Below are positions 1-9,960 of a stretch of 64,000 nucleotides of DNA, one piece after another. The stretch is taken from contig JAIXQP010000014.1 of NCBI GenBank assembly GCA_027485675.1, positions 1 through 64,000 of the forward strand, in the 5' to 3' direction. The notes beneath the pieces were generated by a model, which was not told the origin of the DNA, ran no database searches, and saw only the letters and a list, made by a program, of their open reading frames with translations. The position numbers were made by a program, and so were the translations under genes. The DNA is from Terriglobales bacterium. Lineage in GTDB: Bacteria > Acidobacteriota > Terriglobia > Bryobacterales > Bryobacteraceae. Each line of letters begins with the position of its first letter. Within the stretch, counting starts at the first letter, position 1.

Positions 1-399
1 AACCGGCACCTCGGCGGCACAAGGGCAACCTCAACTCCAGACCACAGAAATCACCGCCACAAGTCCTTTGCTATCAATTCAGACCCAACCGGTCTCCGGC
101 TAATTTGGACACCAGTGCGTTCGGTTAGGAGAGGAGGATAGACTCCGCTTTGCGCCCTTTGTTGAGAGACGCAGTCCGGTGCGTATCGATTAGCTTGCTG
201 GCCCGGTATTCGTCGGACTCTCACGCGGCTAGGATGTGACAAGTGGGAGAGAATCCCGAGAGCAACCGCCCAGGAGTTCCCCGAAAACCAGACTCCGACC
301 GCCGCCCTTTGTTGGCGCGGCGATCGGAGCAGATTTGATCGGCTTATGTTTAACGGCTCCAATCTGGCCGAGAGGAGTTGCAGGTTCCAGACCGGCGAA
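1..399. other. intergenic stretch, no gene supported
   Basis: No reading frame here has a recognisable domain, signal peptide or convincing ribosome-binding site. A 103-codon minus-strand frame spans most of it, but its translation is rich in Arg, Ser and Pro and resembles nothing I know. I treat the stretch as the 3' flank of the propeller gene that ends at 400. Confidence 0.5.
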
Positions 400-3300
400 T
401 CAGTTGATCACACGAACGGAAACCTGCGTAGCCTGGCCACCCTGACGGACCGTGAGCGGGACATCGAGACCCACCGGGACGTTTCGTGGCACATGGGCGT
501 TTATCTGGTAGACACCCACCTGTCCAGGCGCCAGACCGGCAAACTCGATCGTCAACTCTTCACTGCCTATCTGGACGGTCGGCTGCACAACGGCGACCGG
601 TGAGGCCGACGAACTCGCAGCAGTTCCGGCTTCAACCGCCGGAAGAGTGTTTCCGAGACCGGTGAGATAAATCGTGATAGTATCATCCCGGTGAATCGGA
701 TTGGATAGAGTCACCAGTTCCTGGTTCCGCGCCCTGATAATGGTCGGCACCCCTGAATCCAATCCAGGCACTGGGGTCCGGAAGATGCTCGGAGCATTGG
801 GCAGCAGAGTTAGGTTAAAGTTATCGCTGACTCCGCCAGGCGTGCGCAAAATCAGAGTAACGTTTCCTTCGATTTGATAAGGTAACTGCGCGTTGATTTG
901 CGAGGGAGAGACGAAAATCATCGGCACCGGTTGGCCGTTGACGGTCAGACAGCTTTCGCCCAACGCAGTTGGCAACGGAAGGACACTCGTAACCTGGTTG
1001 ACAGGGCTCAGATTGCTGCCGAAGATGGAGACCAGACTGCCGGGTGCCGCGAGTCCGGTGAAATCGGCCGCGTTAACCAGTCGATCGATTTGGGGAACAG
1101 CTGAGGCCGCATCAAAGGACCAGGGCAGCACGGTTAGACCACCAACCGTCAGGTTCGCGATGGCCTGCCGCCCGTAGAGGGGAGCCACAGTCCGAGTGAA
1201 CACCGCGCCCGACTCACCCAGGAGAGGGGCCTCAACGAGCCGCACGGGCCTGACTTCCGCCCCACCAGTCGCTAAACTAATCCGTTGAATAACGCCGGGG
1301 CTCGAAAGAGAGGGGGCCGTGGTTCGAATTCCAATCTGATCGATGAACGCGAAGCCGGAACTGTTCCCGTTGGCAGCGTCAAACTGGCGGATGGGGACCA
1401 AGGAAGAATTAAACAGGCGGTTGCCAACGACATACTGATCAAAACTGGAGGCGGCGACTGCACCAGACAGACTCGACGAATCCTTCCGGCCGACCGTAAA
1501 GGTGTCCACATTCGCGTTGTACAGCATCAGATTTCCGCTGGCCTGAGCCACAAGGATCGAAGAACCATTGGCACTTCCAACCAAAACGGTGTTGACATCG
1601 ATCTTATTCTCGAAGATCCCAAGAGACGGAAGCTCGGCGGCGGATCGCGTGAGAAGGTCAACCCGGTCTATCGTGTGATTCGGACCGGCAACCCGATTCG
1701 CAACCAAGATGGCGCGGCCTGACACGGCAATGGACCGGGGATAATGGCCACCGGGCATCCGGATGGGGGCCTCCGCTTGTAAAGTCTCAAGGTCGAATAC
1801 GCTGATAATCTGGCTATTGTTGTGGCCAACCAGGAGGCGGCGCCGATCGAACGTGATCGCCAACTGAGTCGGCGTGTTCCCCGTCTTTAGCGTCGCAACA
1901 CGGCTATGAGACTGACCATCGAACACCAGGACCTGATTCGTGTCCTGGCGAATTACGAAATAACGATCGCGGACCGGATCCGGCAGGATGTCAACAAGCT
2001 TGCCCGGAATGTTAATGGAAAGCCCGCGCTGGTCGGGTTCTTTGTTGTTAACAAGGATCCGCAAAGGGCGCGGCACGTTAACCGCAGCCGTGGACGTTAA
2101 CGTAAGGCTTCCCGTCGCCGTACCCTTTAGGTTCTGGAATGCCGCCGGATCTAACCGGAGCGTTAGCGTCATCGGGGTTACCCCCGAGGACGGGCTGACC
2201 GTCACACCGGCCATTGTCGATGCAACGGAGAACGGGATTCGGCCCCCTCCAGCATCAGAGACGACCACTTGCCTCGTCAAAGATTGCCGTTCACAGAACG
2301 AAGTCTGGAAAAGCACGTCCTCCACCGCGAATGACAGCCGTGCAACCTGATGAAGAGAGCCAATCGGGAAAACAGTCACACCGCTATCCGAAACCGAGTA
2401 CATCGTGTTCCCGTCAGAACTGATAAGGCTTCGACCAGCGAGATTCTCAGCAAGTTCTAAACGCTCGACCACCGCCAGGTTGTCAATATCGACGACCTGT
2501 AGAATCGGAGCTGCTGCCGTCGTTGTGGTGCCGCTACCGGCGCCTGCCTGGGTCGTTGTCACCTGGGCATAGATCACGCCCCGGGCAGGATCCATGGCAT
2601 GGCTGCCGACGTTGAGGATGCCAGCGGGGTCTGGGAATTGCGCAATGAGAGCGCCGACCTCGTCATGCATTGCCCAGCCAGCCACATAACGGCTCCCCGT
2701 TCGATTCACGCTGACCACCCGCGGCCCCAGCGGCGGAGTCGAAATCCAGGCTAAGGCGCGCAAGGAACGAGAGTTTACATCATAGGAAAACTCAATCGTC
2801 TGACCATCGGACGCCCCGCCAGCCACCATTCCGATAATCTTCGTACCATCTCCGGAAGCCGCTAGTGAACTCGCAACGATATTGGTCGGGAAATTCCCCA
2901 CGGGCGTCGGTAGTGTCTTGGTCGTAACACCTTGAATCGTCTCCAGCGTCTGGGTGACCCCGGTCGCCGGATCCAACAGAACAAACTCAGAGTTAGTGAC
3001 GATCAATGCGCGATTGTCAATACCGAACGCGACACCTAACGGAGACTGCCCCATTGAGAAGGTCTGCCTGGTATTGGTGGCCAGGTTAAGAATGGAGAGC
3101 GAGTTCTGCGAGGTAGCGGGGGACTGAAAATTCCCGTAATGGCAGACCACCAGATAGCGTCCGTCGGGAGACAGAGCCAAAGAACTGGGATACGGGGCCA
3201 CATTGATCGAGGTCTGGACGGACCTTGACGCCAGTGAAACTACATCGACCCGATTGGCCGTGAAGTTGGCGACATAGAGTACACCGCGCGCTTCATCGAT

Positions 3301-3453
3301 GGCAAGATCGGCAGCCTGCCCTCCAATGGCGACCACCTGTCCAAAAGTCCCCGCACTCAGACTGCCGCTACATAGCAGCACGCCAAGCAACAAGCAGGAC
3401 AGCCACCCGAGATCTCTCCGGGTTCGTTTCGTTGGGGTCAAGCTTACTGGCAT
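400..3453 (-). CDS. secreted YncE-like beta-propeller protein with TIGR03437 C-terminal domain
   Basis: About 1017 residues. An N-terminal Sec signal (hydrophobic run around residues 17-33) is followed by propeller-type repeats with phrases such as SSLALSPDGRYLVVCHYG and PTQLAITFDRRRLLVGHN, forming two blocks separated by a beta-sandwich-like linker. The last ~230 residues are a TIGR03437 domain (LVNAADFTGLAAPGSLVSIF, FVSPSQINAQLPY), a Solibacter-type module. I chose the ATG at 3453 because GGAG lies 6 nt upstream; the frame could open at 3474. It is the last cistron of the Tad operon, so a surface or adhesive role is plausible but inferred. The exact propeller family is uncertain. Confidence 0.85.
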   Translation of the reverse strand: MPVSLTPTKRTRRDLGWLSCLLLGVLLCSGSLSAGTFGQVVAIGGQAADLAIDEARGVLYVANFTANRVDVVSLASRSVQTSINVAPYPSSLALSPDGRYLVVCHYGNFQSPATSQNSLSILNLATNTRQTFSMGQSPLGVAFGIDNRALIVTNSEFVLLDPATGVTQTLETIQGVTTKTLPTPVGNFPTNIVASSLAASGDGTKIIGMVAGGASDGQTIEFSYDVNSRSLRALAWISTPPLGPRVVSVNRTGSRYVAGWAMHDEVGALIAQFPDPAGILNVGSHAMDPARGVIYAQVTTTQAGAGSGTTTTAAAPILQVVDIDNLAVVERLELAENLAGRSLISSDGNTMYSVSDSGVTVFPIGSLHQVARLSFAVEDVLFQTSFCERQSLTRQVVVSDAGGGRIPFSVASTMAGVTVSPSSGVTPMTLTLRLDPAAFQNLKGTATGSLTLTSTAAVNVPRPLRILVNNKEPDQRGLSINIPGKLVDILPDPVRDRYFVIRQDTNQVLVFDGQSHSRVATLKTGNTPTQLAITFDRRRLLVGHNNSQIISVFDLETLQAEAPIRMPGGHYPRSIAVSGRAILVANRVAGPNHTIDRVDLLTRSAAELPSLGIFENKIDVNTVLVGSANGSSILVAQASGNLMLYNANVDTFTVGRKDSSSLSGAVAASSFDQYVVGNRLFNSSLVPIRQFDAANGNSSGFAFIDQIGIRTTAPSLSSPGVIQRISLATGGAEVRPVRLVEAPLLGESGAVFTRTVAPLYGRQAIANLTVGGLTVLPWSFDAASAVPQIDRLVNAADFTGLAAPGSLVSIFGSNLSPVNQVTSVLPLPTALGESCLTVNGQPVPMIFVSPSQINAQLPYQIEGNVTLILRTPGGVSDNFNLTLLPNAPSIFRTPVPGLDSGVPTIIRARNQELVTLSNPIHRDDTITIYLTGLGNTLPAVEAGTAASSSASPVAVVQPTVQIGSEELTIEFAGLAPGQVGVYQINAHVPRNVPVGLDVPLTVRQGGQATQVSVRVIN

Positions 3454-3630
3454 AAAATACTCCATCCAATTCATAATCTTTCTTCTGACGTCCAGCGTTT
3501 CTTCTTGGCCAAACGGACCAAGTTAGCCTATCGAGTGTGGCAACTGGATCGAACTACGAGCTGCAGACGACGCTACTTCTCAGGTGCCGCAAACGCAGCT
3601 ACTGTGGCGCCGCACCGGACAACTACATTC

Positions 3631-3723
3631 CTATTCTTCGGTCTTGCGCCGCCGCAGAACGATCAGTCCAATAAAGACCGCCGCCAGCGAAGCGCAAACG
3701 ATACGAATCATCGATTCATCCAT
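3631..3723 (-). CDS. 30-aa single-span membrane microprotein in the Tad operon
   Basis: This short frame lies between tadC and the propeller gene. It encodes 30 residues: an acidic start (MDESM), one hydrophobic helix of about 17 residues (IRIVCASLAAVFIGLIV), then LRRRKTEE. The positive charges after the helix suggest an N-out, C-in single-span inner-membrane peptide. A strong AAGGAG site is 7 nt upstream of the ATG, and it is co-directional with the Tad genes 68 bp away. It lacks the E+5 cleavage motif of Flp pilins, so it is not an obvious pilin. Function unknown; a small subunit of the TadBC platform is one possibility. The Shine-Dalgarno site and the clean helix are the main support. Confidence 0.6.
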   Translation of the reverse strand: MDESMIRIVCASLAAVFIGLIVLRRRKTEE

Positions 3724-3791
3724 TGTTTTCTCCTTTTTCCTTCGTCCAATCCCGATCTAATGTCAGGCAGGACACTCCAAATTCGTAATGG

Positions 3792-4712
3792 TTATATGTT
3801 GTTCATCATCGGGAGTAGCTCCCGGAAGATTCTGACCGCCATCGGCCCAACGGTAACGACGAACAGAGATGGCAGAATACAGAAAAAGATCGGGAAAACC
3901 AGCTTGACGCCGAGTTTCGCTGCTTTCTCTTCAGCGATCTGGCGCGCTTGGACTCGCATGAAGTCGGCATGAGCCCGTAGACTTTGGGCAATTCCGGTCC
4001 CGAAGCGATCCGCTTGAATCAAAACGGCCACCAGCTTCTTCAAGTCGTCAACGGCTGTCCTCTCCGCGAGATTTCTGAGGGCGTCGATTCGTCGCTTACC
4101 AGCTTTCAGCTCCAGGTTCACCATCGCGAACTCCTCAGAGATCGGTCGATGCGCCTGCTCCAGCTCCTTGGCGACCTGGACAATCGCCTGATCCAACCCA
4201 AGACCGCTCTCGACGCAAACCACTAACAGGTCGAGGGCGTTCGCCAAACCGTGTTGAATATTCTTCTGGCGACGTTGCGACTTAATCTTGACGTACTCGT
4301 TGGGACCGAAAAAGCCCAGTGCCGCGGAGGCCGCAATCGCCATGATTTTATTCGTGGAGTCAGACTCCGAGTTGGCGACCAGCAAGCTCATCCCGATGGG
4401 TAGGGCGATCCCAAAGAAAACTTTGCAGCCATAGAGAATGCTCAGAGCATTCTCCCCCTTTATTCCCGCCCGAATCAGTCTCCGGCGCATCACGGAGACT
4501 TCCTTCGGGGAGGTGGGAAGAACCGTACCGAGTTTTTTGATCAGGTCATGAAAGACAAGACTCGGGTGAGTCGGCATCTTATCCGGAACGTGAATCCCTG
4601 CACCGGTGACCCTCTCGATGGCCTCTTTAGGGCGGACCCATAGGCGCATGCCGATGATGGATACGGCGAGCGCGACGGCGAAGAACACGATGAATGTGAT
4701 CAGGAAAGCCAT
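3792..4712 (-). CDS. tadC: Tad pilus inner-membrane platform protein TadC (T2SSF domain)
   Basis: 306 residues, normal for TadC. There is an N-terminal membrane helix (residues 1-25), a cytoplasmic linker, a helix pair near 110-145, a T2SSF domain with the typical ANALDLLVVCVESGLGLDQA stretch around residues 160-180, and a closing helix with FPIFFCILPSLFVVTVGP. In the Tad machine TadB and TadC form the membrane platform on which the CpaF ATPase acts. The gene starts 2 bp after the tadB stop, so the two are almost certainly co-translated. Confidence 0.93.
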   Translation of the reverse strand: MAFLITFIVFFAVALAVSIIGMRLWVRPKEAIERVTGAGIHVPDKMPTHPSLVFHDLIKKLGTVLPTSPKEVSVMRRRLIRAGIKGENALSILYGCKVFFGIALPIGMSLLVANSESDSTNKIMAIAASAALGFFGPNEYVKIKSQRRQKNIQHGLANALDLLVVCVESGLGLDQAIVQVAKELEQAHRPISEEFAMVNLELKAGKRRIDALRNLAERTAVDDLKKLVAVLIQADRFGTGIAQSLRAHADFMRVQARQIAEEKAAKLGVKLVFPIFFCILPSLFVVTVGPMAVRIFRELLPMMNNI

Positions 4713-4714
4713 GG

Positions 4715-5689
4715 TTAAATCTCAATACTCACGATCTTCTGGATAATGAGGTAGCCAAGGATCTGAAGAAAGACAGCCCCACCCATCATCAAATTGCCAG
4801 TCTCCTCCGTGAAGAAGAACCGCACATAATCGGGGTTAACCCAGAACATCAGGACAGCAACGCCGATCGGGATGCACGTTAAGGCCATGCCGGTCATTCG
4901 ACCGTGCGCACTAATCGCTCGAATCCGTCCTCGTAGCTTGAAGCGCTCGCGGATGATATAGGCGAGTTTGTCCAGGATCTCGGCGAGGTTGCCACCCGTC
5001 CGTTTTTGCAACATGACAGCCGAGACAAAGAATTGTACATCCAGGAGCGGTACCCGCTGGCCGAGCTTCTCGAGGGCAAGTTCGAGCGGCATCCCGAGAT
5101 TGTGCTCCTCGAAGGTCCGGCGAAACTCGCCCGCTAGGGGCTCTTGGAACTCTCGATGAATCATTTCGAGCGAGACCGAAAACCCATGGCCGGCGCGCAT
5201 CGAGCGAGCAACGAACTCAAGACTCTCGGGGAACTGTTCTTCAAAGCGGTGAATCCGGGCTGCCCGCTTCCTCGCCACGAAGGCCACGGGCAAACCACTG
5301 CTCAAGAAGGCCGGAACGAAGGCGAGATTAGTCATTTCGGGTGGCAAGAACACCCAGGCAATACCGAAGGTGACGAGAAAGCAACCCAGGCAGGCGTGGA
5401 CGAGGCGCGCGACACTCCACTTCAACCCAGCCTGCTCGAGCATTTTCTCCAAGCGATCCTGGAGTTCCAGCTTTTGAAGCAGTTGCAGCGCGAATTTTCC
5501 GGTCTTGACATCCTGGCGGTTGATCAGGTCAATCTTCTTCGGAGCGGCCTTGGTTTTTTTGGCCGGAGCGCCCAGCAGCCGGCTCCGAACTTTGCCAAGA
5601 TCGGCCTGCCGCAGATAGCGGCTGACGAGCCACCAGGCCAGCATGGCCGTACCCCAAACGAAGATAAGAATTGCCAGGAAGGAAGTCAT
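4715..5689 (-). CDS. tadB: Tad pilus inner-membrane platform protein TadB (T2SSF domain)
   Basis: 324 residues with an N-terminal helix, a basic linker rich in Lys (AKKTKAAPKK), a helix pair near residues 90-130, a T2SSF domain (FPESLEFVARSMRAGHGFSV, then RTGGNLAEILDKLAYIIRER) and two C-terminal helices. The order of these parts matches TadB rather than TadC. It partners with TadC immediately downstream. The 98-bp gap to cpaF is the largest in the core of the operon and shows no gene or clear terminator. Confidence 0.93.
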   Translation of the reverse strand: MTSFLAILIFVWGTAMLAWWLVSRYLRQADLGKVRSRLLGAPAKKTKAAPKKIDLINRQDVKTGKFALQLLQKLELQDRLEKMLEQAGLKWSVARLVHACLGCFLVTFGIAWVFLPPEMTNLAFVPAFLSSGLPVAFVARKRAARIHRFEEQFPESLEFVARSMRAGHGFSVSLEMIHREFQEPLAGEFRRTFEEHNLGMPLELALEKLGQRVPLLDVQFFVSAVMLQKRTGGNLAEILDKLAYIIRERFKLRGRIRAISAHGRMTGMALTCIPIGVAVLMFWVNPDYVRFFFTEETGNLMMGGAVFLQILGYLIIQKIVSIEI

Positions 5690-5787
5690 TGCATTTACTA
5701 TTCAGAACCGATGATGGTCACGATGGCCCACGGGCCCGGAGATCCGAGGGGAGAAGCCTGGAACGAGGAACCGTTCAGAATTTTGCG

Positions 5788-7155
5788 CTATGGCACCTCT
5801 AGTACTTCATCGAACAAATCCGTCCGCAACTTGATACCGGCCGCCAGTAATTTTTCATAAAACTTGGGCCGGATGCCGGTGGCTGCGAACCGGCCGAGCA
5901 CTTCGTTGTTCGGGCCCAGTCCGCGCTTTTCAAAGACGAAGATGTCTTGGAGGGTAACCACTTCGCCTTCCATGCCCGTGACCTCCGTGATGCTGGTCAC
6001 TCGCCGGCTGCCGTCCGATAGCCGGGCCGCTTGGACAAAGATATGCACGGCGCTAGCGATTTGCTGACGGATTGAGACCAACTGCATGTTGGCGTTAGCA
6101 AGCGACACCATCACTTCCAGCCGGCCTACGGCATCGCGGGGGGTGTTAGCGTGTACGGTGGTCAGAGATCCGTCATGACCCGTGTTCATCGCCTGCAGCA
6201 TGTCCAACGCTTCGCCACCGCGGACCTCTCCGACGACGATCCGGTCGGGACGCATACGGAGAGAGTTGATCAGTAGCTCTCGCTGCCGAATAGCGCCGTT
6301 GCCTTCGAGATTGGGCGGGCGTGTTTCCAGGCGGGCGACGTGGGGCTGCTTGAGCTGGAGTTCCGCCGCGTCTTCGATCGTTACGATCCGCTCTTTGGGC
6401 GCGATGAAGGCAGAGAGCGCATTCAACAGGGTCGTCTTACCGGCGCCGGTACCTCCGGCAATGATGATGTTCATGTGGGCCTTAACCGCGGCCTCGAGGA
6501 GTTCCATCATGCCCTGGGTCAAAGCTTTCTTGGCCACCAGGTCAGCCGGCATCAATTTGTCCTGCGAAAACCGACGGATGGACATCAACGGCCCGTCCAG
6601 CGCCAACGGGGGGATGATGGCGTTCACACGAGAGCCATCGGCGAGACGAGCGTCCACCATCGGATTCGACTCGTCGACCCGCCTACCCACTTGGGAAACG
6701 ATCTTATCGATGATTCGGAGCAGGTGCTGGTCGTCGCGAAAGGTGACGTTCGTCAACTCCAGGAGGCCTTTCCGCTCGACATATACCTGCTTACTTCCGT
6801 TGACAAGGATGTCGGAGATCGTTGGATCCACCAGAAGAGGCTCCAACGGGCCGAGGCCGAAAACCTCATCAAGCACCTCGTCACAAATCTGCTGCTTTTC
6901 CACCGAGCTCAGGAGAGTCGGTTCTCCGTCGATCAGAGTGATCAGGGCCTGACGGACCTCGCCGCGAACTCTCTGGTTGTCGATGGTCGCCAGCGCTTCC
7001 AGATTAATCTTGTCGAGAAGCTTTCGATGAAGTGTAAACTTCAGCTCCTGATACTCTGGTTTGGGGCCCGACCGCTTCTGGGTCGAGTTCTTCATTAGGC
7101 GCTGTTCCCAGCTCAGTTGCTGCGCTGACTTCGGTTCGATGCTTGAGATTGCCAT
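5788..7155 (-). CDS. cpaF: Tad pilus assembly/secretion ATPase CpaF (TadA)
   Basis: 455 residues, the usual CpaF length. The N-terminal domain has the family phrase LGPLEPLLVDPTISDILVNG (around 101-120). The ATPase core follows, with Walker A GGTGAGKT near 234-241, the Asp box VTIEDAAELQL, Walker B IVVGEVRGGE near 306-315 and the His box SLTTVHANTPRDA. The hexameric cytoplasmic motor energises extension (and in some systems retraction) of Flp pili through TadB/TadC. All catalytic motifs appear intact. Confidence 0.95.
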   Translation of the reverse strand: MAISSIEPKSAQQLSWEQRLMKNSTQKRSGPKPEYQELKFTLHRKLLDKINLEALATIDNQRVRGEVRQALITLIDGEPTLLSSVEKQQICDEVLDEVFGLGPLEPLLVDPTISDILVNGSKQVYVERKGLLELTNVTFRDDQHLLRIIDKIVSQVGRRVDESNPMVDARLADGSRVNAIIPPLALDGPLMSIRRFSQDKLMPADLVAKKALTQGMMELLEAAVKAHMNIIIAGGTGAGKTTLLNALSAFIAPKERIVTIEDAAELQLKQPHVARLETRPPNLEGNGAIRQRELLINSLRMRPDRIVVGEVRGGEALDMLQAMNTGHDGSLTTVHANTPRDAVGRLEVMVSLANANMQLVSIRQQIASAVHIFVQAARLSDGSRRVTSITEVTGMEGEVVTLQDIFVFEKRGLGPNNEVLGRFAATGIRPKFYEKLLAAGIKLRTDLFDEVLEVP

Positions 7156-7198
7156 TCTATTACTCGGAGTTGAGGTGGTAGTTAACCCGACGGACTAT

Positions 7199-8395
7199 CT
7201 AGATCTGTGAAAGCACGGGCTTGACGCCGAACAGTACGGACGATTTCTTTTTCTCGGGCGCAGCAAGACCGGCTATCTTCCCCGCCAATCCTTCGATCGC
7301 CCGCACAAGCTCACTTTCCCCAGTAAGCGGTTCTCCGCGCGTCACCACGCGGTGCAGCGAAAAGTAGTCGTTGGGCAGCGTGGTGTGCACGCCGGCATTG
7401 AACATTTTTCCGAGATCGTTTCCGTCCAGGCCGTCCTTCCGATTTAAACGATTGACGATTACGCGGAGCCGCTCTTTGTCGAATCCCAACTGTTGCAGCA
7501 TTTGCAGAGCCTTGCGCGTTAGATGGAGACTTGGCAGTTCGGCAGTGGTGATCAGGAACCCCGAATCGGCCTGAGCCAGCGACATCAGACTGGACCGGTC
7601 AAAGACCGTGGGCAGGTCGAGGATCACGAAATCGTATAGATTCCGCATCACATCGAGCACAGCTTCAAGCCGCGTCGCATCGATCGGCGCCAGATAGGGT
7701 TCCTCGGGACTGGCGAGGACGTCGACGCCATCGACGGTAGTGATCATCGCGTCGAAAGCCACTGGATCCAGTTCATCGTGGAGTTCGATCGCATCGAGCA
7801 GCGAGTAGGAACTCTGGGCTTTCAGATAGAAGCCGATCGTTCCGCCGGTAAGATCGAAATCTGCGAGTAGAACCCGTTTTCCGGTCAGTCGCCGAATCGC
7901 AAAAGCGACCTGAGCGGCGATGGTGGAAGCTCCTGAGCCAGGCTTGGTGGAGGCGAAGGCGCAAACAGTGCCTGCATTTCTTTCAATCGGCTCTTCCGGT
8001 TGAGTCAAGCGTGCGATCCGCTCACAGACCTCACGCTGCGAAGACTCTTCAAATGGCGAGAAGAGGAATTCCGTCGCGCCGGCTCGCAGGACACGAACGA
8101 TCGAATCGCCATCCTGCTCCAGATGCAGCCCAACCGAGTGGACCTGAGGCCGATAAGAGGCCAAGTACTGCAGAATGCCACAGGCTTCATCGAGATCAGT
8201 CATGACATCGACAAGCACTACTTGCGGGGCCATCTGGCGCAACCGGAGATCGAGAGCTTGCTCGGTGGGATAGGAGCGCAGATCGGCAATCACCTGAAAG
8301 GTTTTGGCCGATGGCAACGTCCTTGTTAAGCGCTCAGCGAGTTCCCGGTTAGGAGAGACCAGCAGTGCCGTCAATGTTGTATCTTTGGGACTCAT
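7199..8395 (-). CDS. cpaE: Tad localisation ATPase CpaE/TadZ (receiver-like + MinD/ParA domain)
   Basis: 398 residues. Residues 1-130 form a receiver-like (pseudo-REC) domain, with VVLVDVM near 59-65 in the position of the phosphoacceptor strand. Residues 141-390 are a MinD/ParA-type ATPase with a deviant Walker A (TKPGSGASTIA), in which Pro-Gly-Ser replaces the usual Gly-Gly-Val/Ile, a feature common in TadZ proteins. It is expected to position the Tad machine at the pole or membrane. It sits between the secretin and the motor genes, as in other Tad loci. Confidence 0.9.
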   Translation of the reverse strand: MSPKDTTLTALLVSPNRELAERLTRTLPSAKTFQVIADLRSYPTEQALDLRLRQMAPQVVLVDVMTDLDEACGILQYLASYRPQVHSVGLHLEQDGDSIVRVLRAGATEFLFSPFEESSQREVCERIARLTQPEEPIERNAGTVCAFASTKPGSGASTIAAQVAFAIRRLTGKRVLLADFDLTGGTIGFYLKAQSSYSLLDAIELHDELDPVAFDAMITTVDGVDVLASPEEPYLAPIDATRLEAVLDVMRNLYDFVILDLPTVFDRSSLMSLAQADSGFLITTAELPSLHLTRKALQMLQQLGFDKERLRVIVNRLNRKDGLDGNDLGKMFNAGVHTTLPNDYFSLHRVVTRGEPLTGESELVRAIEGLAGKIAGLAAPEKKKSSVLFGVKPVLSQI

Positions 8396-8463
8396 TGCAG
8401 TACTTATTCCGATGGGTCCGGACGTTGGAGATAAGAATCGTCAACCTCGCGTGGCCGCGACCC

Positions 8464-9906
8464 TTACGAAGTTTTTCCACTGCCGCCGAGAAGGATGTTG
8501 CGCAAACTCCGACCCTTCTTCTTGTCAGAAGTGACTTTGGCAGGCGCACTCGGAGTGGTCGGAGCCGGGGGCTTCGGTTTGTCCATCGTCGGAAGGAATT
8601 CCCGGGGGAAGTCGATCGATGGTTTGGGATCGGAGGCGGAAACCGGGGTACTGATTTCGGGGGTGACCAGCACAATCAACTCCGTTTTCGATTTGTTCTC
8701 GGACCGGCTACGAAACAGATTACCCAGCAGTGGGATCGAACTTAATCCTGGAATGCGAGAGACGCTGTCGCTCAGCCGATCATCGATCAGGCCGCCGATT
8801 ACGAAACTTTGGCCCTCTCCAAGCTCGATGTTGGTTTCGATCCGTCGAGTAGCGAGAGCGGGGATATTGAACCCCGAAATCGATACGCCGTTGGCGATGT
8901 CAATCGTGTTGACTTCGGGCTTCACGTACATCTTGATCGTATTGTTTTCGGTCAATTGCGGCTTGAAGTTCAAGCGGATACCGAATTCACGGAACTGAAC
9001 CGTCACAGCACCAGCATTGGCACCACCCTGAAGGACCGGAACGGGAAATTCACCGCCGACCAGAAAGCTGGCGGGCTGGCCGTTCTCGGTGACCAGATTG
9101 GGCTCGGCGAGAATCTGTAACAACCCTCGTCCTTGCAGGGCGCGAACAAAGGCACCGATATTCAGATCCGGACGAAAGGCGAAGATATTGAGAGCGTCGC
9201 TGATCGTGAACCGCGAACTCTGTTGTGTGGACTGCGGACCTCCGCCGACGGTAGTGGGCGTAGGAGCGGCGTTGCCACCCGGATCGATCCGGCCCAGCGT
9301 GTTTCCGGCGCCGGTAGAGATGAGATTTACCCCGAAGCTGTCCGCCACGCTGCGGTTGAGTTCGGCAAACTTGACCCGCAGGAGGATCTGCTTCTCCACC
9401 TTCGGGGTAGCCAGCTTTAAATTGTTGACCACGGCCTTCGCCAGTGGCGTTGCGATGGCGAGCGCGCGGTCCACCACCGGTTGCGAGGAGACGGTGCCGT
9501 TCAAGGTGATGGTATCCCGAGCCGACTGCACTTCAATACTCTCGTTCGGGAAGGTGGCCTTGAGAATTCGACGGATCGGTTCGAGGTTATGCTCTACCGT
9601 GATGTTATAGAACTCCCTCTGCCCCGCCTTAGACCAAACGATGAGAGTTGCGTTTCCGTGCGACTTCGCGTGCAGCAGAATCTCTCGCGTGGTGACGGCC
9701 ACGTAATCGACGGTCTCCGGGTTGCTCGTCGAGATCCGGCCAATGTCGGCCGGGTAATCGACGACGACGCTCCGGCCGACGATCATTTTCAGCTCCTGCA
9801 CGGTTTGGCCCTGAAGGGCCGGAGTTGCAGCGGTCGCCCACACAAAGAGAGTTCCGAACAGGACCCAGCATGCGGATAGCGTTCGATTTACAGGCGGCAT
9901 AGTCAT
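8464..9906 (-). CDS. cpaC: Tad outer-membrane secretin CpaC/RcpA
   Basis: 480 residues. There is a signal peptide (residues 1-34), a pilus-assembly N-terminal domain (VGRSVVVDYPADIGRISTSN), a BON-like segment (IEVQSARDTITLNGTVSSQP) and a C-terminal secretin domain with FPVPVLQGG, FGIRLNFKPQL and GQSFVIGGLIDDRLSDSVS. It forms the outer-membrane channel for the Flp pilus. The ATG at 9906 has AAGGA 7 nt upstream. The Pro/Ser/Lys-rich tail after the secretin (from about residue 425) may contact other envelope parts; that is inference. Confidence 0.93.
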   Translation of the reverse strand: MTMPPVNRTLSACWVLFGTLFVWATAATPALQGQTVQELKMIVGRSVVVDYPADIGRISTSNPETVDYVAVTTREILLHAKSHGNATLIVWSKAGQREFYNITVEHNLEPIRRILKATFPNESIEVQSARDTITLNGTVSSQPVVDRALAIATPLAKAVVNNLKLATPKVEKQILLRVKFAELNRSVADSFGVNLISTGAGNTLGRIDPGGNAAPTPTTVGGGPQSTQQSSRFTISDALNIFAFRPDLNIGAFVRALQGRGLLQILAEPNLVTENGQPASFLVGGEFPVPVLQGGANAGAVTVQFREFGIRLNFKPQLTENNTIKMYVKPEVNTIDIANGVSISGFNIPALATRRIETNIELGEGQSFVIGGLIDDRLSDSVSRIPGLSSIPLLGNLFRSRSENKSKTELIVLVTPEISTPVSASDPKPSIDFPREFLPTMDKPKPPAPTTPSAPAKVTSDKKKGRSLRNILLGGSGKTS

Positions 9907-9960
9907 AAAGGATTCCTTAGAAGCGTTCGCGTTTTATGGCACAGGACCGAGAGCTGGCGA

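Noticed and set aside
51-362. 103-codon minus-strand frame at the window edge
   Set aside because: No signal, motif or ribosome-binding site; low-complexity Arg/Ser content.
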